NCBI GenBank assembly: GCA_913776405.1
Contig: CAJYOV010000592.1
Location: 1-7,284 of the forward strand
DNA: 7,284 bases
From: Pseudobdellovibrionaceae bacterium
Lineage (GTDB): Bacteria; Bdellovibrionota; Bdellovibrionia; Bdellovibrionales; JAMPXM01
Reading direction: 5' to 3'
Shown here: positions 5,885-7,284 of the stretch, one piece after another
Layout of the letters: each line of letters opens with the position of its first letter
Position numbering within the stretch: position 1 is the stretch's first letter
Notes under the pieces: generated by a model
Databases searched by the model: none
Seen by the model: only the letters and a program-made list of their open reading frames with translations
Told to the model about the DNA's origin: nothing
Made by a program: the position numbers and the translations under genes

Positions 5885-5912
5885 AGTCTAACGTAATTGA
5901 TCTATTTCTCAA
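5885..5912 (-). promoter_or_regulatory. Promoter of the TIGR02147 regulator, predicting a leaderless mRNA
   Basis: On the minus strand TTGAGA (5912-5907, five of six -35 bases), a 16-bp spacer, then TAGACT (5890-5885, four of six -10 bases) and 6 nt to the ATG at 5878. The expected start of transcription falls on or next to the A of the start codon. There is no ribosome binding site, which agrees. Confidence 0.5.
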
Positions 5913-5996
5913 ATTCTTCCACGACGCTGGCCGAAGAAAATCGATGCAGGCTATCTTCGTAGAAAAAGTGAGAAGCTTTAATCGAACGAACTGTGT

Positions 5997-6019
5997 CGTG
6001 TTCTATCGTGTTCTATGAA
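5997..6019. repeat. Tandem 10-bp repeat, copy 2
   Basis: CGTGTTCTAT occurs twice in perfect tandem (5997-6006 and 6007-6016), followed by GAA. It matches copy 1 at 18 of 21 positions over 5999-6019 in the same orientation. It lies about mid-way between the divergent regulator (start 5878) and secreted protein gene (start 6153), so it could act on either. Candidate regulator-binding site. Confidence 0.5.
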
Positions 6020-6152
6020 GTCAGATTGGGCGAAACACGTCATCGACTTTCGGAACTTGTAGAGTCGATCGAAATCTTGAACGCTACGGCGAACTGAGGT
6101 TTTAAGATTTGTCGGCTTCAGTCAAGGCACAACCTTTGCTCTCAAAATCTGT

Positions 6153-7052
6153 ATGAAGACTTTCAAATTCTCTCTTGGTCTCATCTTTCCAATCCTTATT
6201 TCAATCTCAACTCAGGCTTTCTCGATCACTTCGTCAGACACTCTCGAAACGGTTTTGAGACTCAAAGCCGGTCAGGTCGTGCCGAAGAGCTTGATCGAAG
6301 AGGCCGACTCTCGCGAGCTAGCCAGAGCACTCGTGAAAAGAAAATCTCTCAAAGAAGACGCTTCAAATGCCAGGCGTAGCGAGCATCGCTTTGATTTCTA
6401 TCAGCATTCGCAGATCGTATTGGCCTTCCCCTTCCAGTATTTTGCTTCGATCAGGCAGCACGGTTTTCTAAATCAATTCCAAGTCAACCACTCGATAAAT
6501 CTCGATAGGAAACATCGCGCGATCGTTGAAGACAAAATGCTCGATCTACGGATACCAAGGGACGCAAGGCTGTCCTCACGCGTGAACGTTCTGCGCCCCA
6601 AGTACGCATATCTTAATTTGGACTTGGATCGCGACGATCCCTTTCTCGAAAAGCTTTCGGCGTTTCCCGCTCTCCGAATTGAAGGCAGATATGGGAATGT
6701 GTTTGCTAGTTTACGCTCAAACGTGAAAGATCGAGCGACTTTCACGGCTGGAGATTCGATGCTCGTATTGGGAGCGAAGATTGGCACTGCGAGTACGCTT
6801 AATGTCCGTCAGACCAATCCCGAGAAAGCCGACCATTATTTTGAAGCGCAGATCTGGGGAGAGCTCAACCTTAGCGATGTTGAATTCTTTCTGGTCAACT
6901 GCGAAGGTCCGGACTTCGGAGACGCTCTGAAAACGGAAAACATCGAGGCATTGAAAGAGAGTGGGCTGCCTGTTTACAAATGCGTACCACGCAGCAAGTA
7001 TCCGAATTCAAGCGCGTTTCCATACTTCTTGGACCGAAGAGAACGGCTTTAG
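6153..7052 (+). CDS. Secreted protein resembling DUF3626 / ADP-ribosyltransferase-fold families
   Basis: A 299-residue protein with a Sec signal peptide (Lys-rich start, core LGLIFPILISI, likely cleavage near residue 24). A charged helical segment (30-75) precedes the putative domain. Motifs in order: ASIRQHGFLN (98-107), resembling the SI...GL element of ADP-ribosyltransferase folds; RPKYAYLNL (148-156); YGNVFASL (180-187); RATFTAGDS (194-202); and EAQIWGELNLSDVE (231-244), resembling the strand with the catalytic Glu (Glu231 candidate). I recall the combination RPKY...TFT.GDS...EAQ.xG from DUF3626-type proteins. This is pattern memory, not a search, and the NAD-binding residues are not established. 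If correct, this is an exported NAD-using enzyme or toxin-like effector. No Shine-Dalgarno precedes the ATG; TTGAAC (6078-6083) with TTTTAA 17 bp later is a weak promoter candidate. Divergent from the TIGR02147 regulator. Confidence 0.7.
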   Translation: MKTFKFSLGLIFPILISISTQAFSITSSDTLETVLRLKAGQVVPKSLIEEADSRELARALVKRKSLKEDASNARRSEHRFDFYQHSQIVLAFPFQYFASIRQHGFLNQFQVNHSINLDRKHRAIVEDKMLDLRIPRDARLSSRVNVLRPKYAYLNLDLDRDDPFLEKLSAFPALRIEGRYGNVFASLRSNVKDRATFTAGDSMLVLGAKIGTASTLNVRQTNPEKADHYFEAQIWGELNLSDVEFFLVNCEGPDFGDALKTENIEALKESGLPVYKCVPRSKYPNSSAFPYFLDRRERL

Positions 7053-7170
7053 AAAGCTGGCCGGAGTCTTCAACACAGAGAGCGTTCGGAAACTCCGCTT
7101 CGTGCAAATGTCGGCGAGCTCTATAAGCGTCGCTATTACTTATTGCACACAATGATAATTCCATACGTAG

Positions 7171-7239
7171 GTAGCGGATGCCGACAACGGTGTTGCAGCG
7201 TTCACGATCGAAAGTGTCGAGCTAGTTGAGGAAGCGTAA
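7171..7239 (+). pseudogene. Possible 3' remnant of a coding sequence
   Basis: The frame from 7171 reads VADADNGVAAFTIESVELVE, then E, A and stop (7237-7239). It looks like a natural acidic protein C-terminus. It has no start codon, and stops (TGA, TAA, TAG) lie just upstream in the same frame at 7153-7170. It could be a decayed gene end or chance. Nothing else was recognised in 7053-7284. Confidence 0.15.
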
Positions 7240-7284
7240 ACTCTAGCTAGATGCTGAGCAGTTAGGCTGTTCGCTGGCGAGATA

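Noticed and set aside
5424..6018. Plus-strand frames opposite and upstream of the TIGR02147 regulator
   Set aside because: They are antisense to a recognised gene, and the last one merely extends into the intergenic promoter region. No ribosome binding site or family resemblance.
7220..7248. AGCTAG...CTAGCT inverted repeat after the ART-like gene, considered as a terminator
   Set aside because: The stem is only 6 bp with a 17-nt loop and there is no T-run after it on either strand.
1..7284. tRNA, rRNA, CRISPR arrays, insertion sequences or integrase genes
   Set aside because: No cloverleaf-like sequence, regular spaced repeats, transposase or integrase motifs were seen on either strand.

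Overview
The window looks like chromosomal DNA of a predatory-type deltaproteobacterium relative (Bdellovibrionota, Bdellovibrio-like). The main reason is two proteins of the TIGR02147 family, a helix-turn-helix family that is expanded in Bdellovibrio and Fibrobacter. Moderate GC content and a high share of secreted proteins of unknown function fit this. The assignment is inference from protein style, not from a marker gene.

Layout. (1) 172-636 (+): a small secreted protein with its own promoter. (2) 3007-786 (-): a two-gene operon. An AraC/O6-methylguanine-DNA methyltransferase fusion (Ada-like, without the N-terminal zinc-cysteine domain) comes first and overlaps by ATGA a PLP-dependent group II decarboxylase-like enzyme. 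(3) 3008-3583: a 576-bp stretch with no conventional gene. It holds the ada-like promoter on the minus strand and, on the plus strand, an orphan intrinsic terminator preceded by small open frames, suggesting an unannotated short transcript. (4) 4905-3584 (-): a secreted protein with a VHE motif, overlapping by GTGA a short TIGR02147 protein that has only the DNA-binding half. (5) 5878-5063 (-): a full-length TIGR02147 regulator with a good promoter that predicts a leaderless mRNA. (6) 6153-7052 (+): divergent from (5), a secreted protein whose motifs resemble DUF3626 / ADP-ribosyltransferase-fold enzymes. (7) 7053-7284: no supported gene.

The most interesting part is 3584-7052. Two secreted proteins of unusual type each sit beside a TIGR02147 regulator. 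The intergenic regions upstream of the secreted VHE gene and between the regulator and the ART-like gene share a tandem 10-bp repeat (TGTTCYAT-N2-TGTTCTATGAA). The VHE-gene promoter also has a near-perfect inverted repeat over its -10 region. I infer a small regulon of secreted effectors controlled by TIGR02147 proteins. Regulator-operator pairing and effector activity are untested.
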